Shown here: positions 13,876 to 15,917 of the stretch, in pieces
Position numbering within the stretch: position 1 is the first letter of the stretch
Layout: every line of letters begins with the position of its first letter
Source: QWPN01 sp044360305
GTDB taxonomy: Bacteria > Planctomycetota > Planctomycetia > Pirellulales > UBA1268
Assembly: GCA_044360305.1 (NCBI GenBank)
Contig: JBIKKQ010000074.1
Coordinates: forward strand, 1 to 15,917
Direction of reading: 5' to 3'
Length of the DNA: 15,917 nt
The notes under the pieces: generated by a model
The model's database searches: none
What the model was told of the DNA's origin: nothing
The model's input: the letters and a program-made list of their open reading frames with translations, nothing else
Translations under genes and position numbers: made by a program

Positions 13876-14826
13876 TCAGGGCCGTTCGCCGCCGGCACGA
13901 CTGACGAGCGCGGCGAACACCGCGGGATCGATCGTCTCGTCGAGCGACCGCACCGCCCCGTCGCCCGCCAACGACTCCAATATCCCGTCAGCACGCCGCG
14001 AGCGGGGCAGGACCGAGCGGGCGACCGCCGGCTCCGCCGCCGCGCAGCCGGCGCCGACGTACCGCCCCACGTCCGCACCGTAGGGCCACGAATACCGGGG
14101 CGCGGTCCAGGTCAGGCCCCCGTCGGTCGAATAGTCTCCGCTCTCGGCCAGCGCCACCGTGTGGGACAGGCCGTCGGTCACGGCGACCTCGCCGACCGGC
14201 CGGCTGGCGACCGGGCAACGGTAGCCCGCCCCTCCCTCGACCCAGCCGAGCCCCTCCGGGACGAGCAGGCCGGTGAACTCGGACGGTGCCGGCGGCAGCG
14301 GGTAGTACCACTGATCGCCCCGCCGGGCGGGATCGGGTGCGGCCGGCCCCGGGCCCAGCAGGGCGGCGAAGTCGAGGCCACCGGGCACGGCCGACCGCGC
14401 GTTGAAGAGGCGGATCTTCGCCGCCACGACCGTCGGTTCCTGATCCTCCGGGGGACAGGCCAGGCAGTAGGCGTCATACAGCGCCGCGATCCCGGGCTCC
14501 TCGACGTAGGGAAGGATGCTGATCGCCCACGACTGCGGCCGGATGTACTCGACCCCCTCGATGTGCCGGCATTCGAGGTGCTTGATCACGCCCGGCCGCG
14601 GCCGCCCCGACGCGAACGGAAACGCCTTCCGCGCATCGACGTGGGCATGCATGGCGAGGCCGATCTGTCGCAGGTCGCCGCGGCAGGCGGTGCGGGCCGC
14701 CGCCCGCCGCGCCTGCTGCACGGCGGGCAGCACCAGGCCGATGAGCGCGGCCACGATCGCCACCGCCACCAGCAGTTCGACGAGACTGAAACCTCGCGGC
14801 ACGGCGGCGAACGATCGGGATGGCAT
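13876..14826 (-). CDS. DUF1559 prepilin-like protein
   Basis: 316 residues. The N-terminus is a type IV prepilin signal: a basic leader, then RG at 11-12, then FSLVELLVAVAIVAALIGL, with cleavage expected after Gly12 and Glu at mature position 5. DUF1559 features follow: LPAVQQARRAAART, LRQIGLAMHAH, SWAISILPYVEE (near 99-110), and later DGLSHTVALAES and the C-terminal ETIDPAVFAALVSRAGGE. This family is greatly expanded in planctomycetes; a role in pseudopilin-like or envelope structures is suspected but not established. Unusually, the H-x9-DG signature near the C-terminus is altered: the DG of AGDGAVRSL is there, but the His ten residues before is absent. The ATG at 14826 is chosen because it puts the prepilin motif at residue 12; its ribosome-binding site is weak. 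Divergent from the SUMF1-domain gene. Confidence 0.9.
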   Translation of the reverse strand: MPSRSFAAVPRGFSLVELLVAVAIVAALIGLVLPAVQQARRAAARTACRGDLRQIGLAMHAHVDARKAFPFASGRPRPGVIKHLECRHIEGVEYIRPQSWAISILPYVEEPGIAALYDAYCLACPPEDQEPTVVAAKIRLFNARSAVPGGLDFAALLGPGPAAPDPARRGDQWYYPLPPAPSEFTGLLVPEGLGWVEGGAGYRCPVASRPVGEVAVTDGLSHTVALAESGDYSTDGGLTWTAPRYSWPYGADVGRYVGAGCAAAEPAVARSVLPRSRRADGILESLAGDGAVRSLDETIDPAVFAALVSRAGGERP

Positions 14827-14872
14827 GGCGGGGTTCCGGAGCCGGGGCTGGGCCAGTGGCCCACGGGCCAAG

Positions 14873-14887
14873 GCTATCCTCGCTATC
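14873..14887. repeat. Direct repeat GCTATC-CTC-GCTATC
   Basis: Two identical hexamers spaced 3 bp apart lie 47-61 bp upstream of the DUF1559 start in the divergent region. The 9-bp period resembles a paired half-site for a DNA-binding regulator, but that is inference from spacing alone. Confidence 0.35.
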
Positions 14888-14895
14888 GGCCGGCC

Positions 14896-14964
14896 GCCGG
14901 GACGTTTTTCCCCCGGCCTGTCCCGGCCGGTGCGATCGGCAGCCGGGGGGTGCGGATGCACCCC
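14896..14964. other. Inverted repeats in the DUF1559/SUMF1 divergent region
   Basis: An 8-bp inverted repeat, GCCGGGAC with GTCCCGGC (14896-14903, 14920-14927), encloses a T-run and C-run. A perfect 7-bp hairpin, GGGGTGC with GCACCCC and loop GGAT, follows at 14947-14964. GCGGAT at 14952-14957 could pair instead with ATCCGC at 14974-14979, excluding the second hairpin. They lie just upstream of the SUMF1-gene promoter candidate. Confidence 0.4.
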
Positions 14965-14993
14965 AGAACCGCGATCCGCCACGGCACGGCCCA

Positions 14994-15023
14994 TTGAAGA
15001 GGCCCGGCAAGGGCCGGTATTCT
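14994..15023 (+). promoter_or_regulatory. Candidate promoter for SUMF1-domain gene
   Basis: TTGAAG (4 of 6 to TTGACA), an 18-bp spacer and TATTCT (4 of 6 to TATAAT). Transcription would start near 15030, giving a short leader with AAAGGGA about 10 bases before the ATG at 15047. A GGCCC/GGGCC hairpin (15001-15015) overlaps the spacer. Confidence 0.42.
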
Positions 15024-15046
15024 CCGGGGGAAAGGGAACCACCTCC

Positions 15047-15871
15047 ATGCCCTCCACCCGTTGCTTCCTCGCCCCCCCGTCGTCGTTGCCCCCCCTCCTC
15101 GTCGCCTGCCTCGCGGTCGCCGGCGTCGTGGCCCGGGCCGAACCGGCGCCGGAGGGGTTCACCAACTCCGTCGGCATGCGGCTGGTGCCGATCCCCGCCG
15201 GCGAGTTCACGATGGGTGACAAGGAGTGGAGCTACAACCAGCCGCACCGGGTGAAGATCACGAAGCCCTTCCATCTCGGCGCCACCCTCGTGACGCAGAA
15301 GCAGTACGCCGCCGTGACCGGCGTCAACCCGTCGCAGCACAAGGAGGGGGACGAGTCGCTGCTGCCGGTGGACTCGATCTCCTGGAACGCGGCGCGGGAG
15401 TTCTGCCAAAAGCTCAACGCCCTGCCCGAGGAGCAGAAGGCGGGCCGCACATACCGGGTGCCGACCGAGGCGGAGTGGGAGTATGCCTGCCGGGCGGGGA
15501 CGACCACCAAGTTCTGGTACGGCAACGACCGCGACACGAACAAGATGAACTTCATCGAGAGCAAGATCGGCAGGCCCACTCCCGTCGATCGATACCCGGC
15601 GAACCCGTGGGGACTCCACGACATGCACGGCAACCTCTACCAGCCCTGCATCGACGCCTACGACGAGGAGAAGTTTCCCCACCATCTGCCGGAGGACGAT
15701 CCGGTCCTTCCCGAGGGACCGCATCGCGTGTTCCGTGGCGGCGCCTACGGCGACATCCCGCGGCGCTGTCAGGCCGCCTACCGGGGCCGGAATGAAACCA
15801 AGATCGGCCCGCAGCTGGCCCGCCAATACTTCGGGCTCCGGGTCGCCTGCGACGTGAACCCCGCCCCCTGA
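15047..15871 (+). CDS. Secreted SUMF1/FGE-domain (formylglycine-generating-enzyme-like) protein
   Basis: 274 residues. A signal peptide occupies about 1-31 (LPPLLVACLAVAGVVARA, cleaved before EP). The rest is one FGE-sulfatase domain: NSVGMRLVPIPAGEFTMG (40-57), PFHLGATLVTQKQYAAVTG (74-92), PVDSISWNAAREFCQKLN (107-124), YRVPTEAEWEYACRAGT (136-152), and FRGGAYGDIPRRCQAAYR near 229-246, ending FGLRVACD. Genuine FGE oxidises a sulfatase Cys to formylglycine using a Cys pair in the C-terminal part. Here only one Cys (241) lies in that stretch, and the usual GN(V)WEW motif reads GNLYQPC. It is therefore probably a non-catalytic or differently acting member, as many secreted planctomycete SUMF1 proteins seem to be. 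No sulfatase gene is nearby. The ATG at 15047 begins the signal peptide and has AAAGGGA upstream. After the stop, 46 bases remain with no further gene. Confidence 0.9.
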   Translation: MPSTRCFLAPPSSLPPLLVACLAVAGVVARAEPAPEGFTNSVGMRLVPIPAGEFTMGDKEWSYNQPHRVKITKPFHLGATLVTQKQYAAVTGVNPSQHKEGDESLLPVDSISWNAAREFCQKLNALPEEQKAGRTYRVPTEAEWEYACRAGTTTKFWYGNDRDTNKMNFIESKIGRPTPVDRYPANPWGLHDMHGNLYQPCIDAYDEEKFPHHLPEDDPVLPEGPHRVFRGGAYGDIPRRCQAAYRGRNETKIGPQLARQYFGLRVACDVNPAP

Positions 15872-15917
15872 GCCCGCCGGCGCTCGCGCGTCAACCGCCC
15901 ATGGCCGCCAACCGTGC

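Noticed and set aside
14474..15826. A 450-codon open frame on the - strand over the SUMF1 gene
   Set aside because: Antisense to a protein with a signal peptide and FGE motifs; the residues are shadow-like.

Overview
This is a very GC-rich bacterial window, best explained as a chromosomal piece of a planctomycete, probably Pirellulales or a relative. The grounds are family content: a DUF1559 prepilin-like protein, a secreted SUMF1/FGE-domain protein, a giant secreted protein combining beta-strand repeats, a parallel beta-helix and FG-GAP repeats, a primary-type sigma factor with a long spacer, and several proteins of a kind I associate with planctomycetes. No database search was possible, so the taxonomy is inference. 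No rRNA, tRNA, CRISPR array, transposase or phage gene was seen.

Layout. 1-3429 (+): 3' part of a large secreted repeat protein. 3594-3785 (-): a 63-residue Lys/Ala-rich protein. 3932-4309 (-): a small protein resembling a glycoside-hydrolase-family-2 jelly roll, divergent from thioredoxin at 4435-4773 (+). 4978-6498 (-): sigma-70-type factor. 6499-6870: gene-free, hairpin-rich stretch. 6871-8451 (+): unknown two-helix membrane protein with a coiled coil. 8544-9815 and 9812-10516 (+): btaA and btaB, overlapping by ATGA. 10530-10667: long inverted-repeat element. 10706-11545 (-): secreted protein of unknown function, overlapping the 3' end of guaB, 11481-12959 (-). 13168-13869 (+): unknown protein, ending 6 bp from the DUF1559 gene, 13876-14826 (-). 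15047-15871 (+): secreted SUMF1-domain protein.

How the genes work together. The clearest pathway is betaine-lipid synthesis. BtaA should move the 3-amino-3-carboxypropyl group of S-adenosylmethionine onto diacylglycerol, and BtaB should trimethylate the product to diacylglyceryl-trimethylhomoserine, a phosphorus-free membrane lipid. guaB (IMP dehydrogenase) and thioredoxin are housekeeping genes. The rest are mostly cell-surface or envelope proteins and unknowns.

Regulation visible by eye. Four start regions carry hexamer pairs spaced 18 bp that resemble sigma-70 promoters: the Lys/Ala-rich gene, guaB, btaA and the SUMF1 gene. Several intergenic regions hold strong GC-rich hairpins, most notably the 138-bp inverted-repeat element after btaB and the tandem hairpins between thioredoxin and the sigma gene. 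The least explained elements are that repeat, the Lys/Ala-rich protein, and the structured DNA upstream of the sigma gene.
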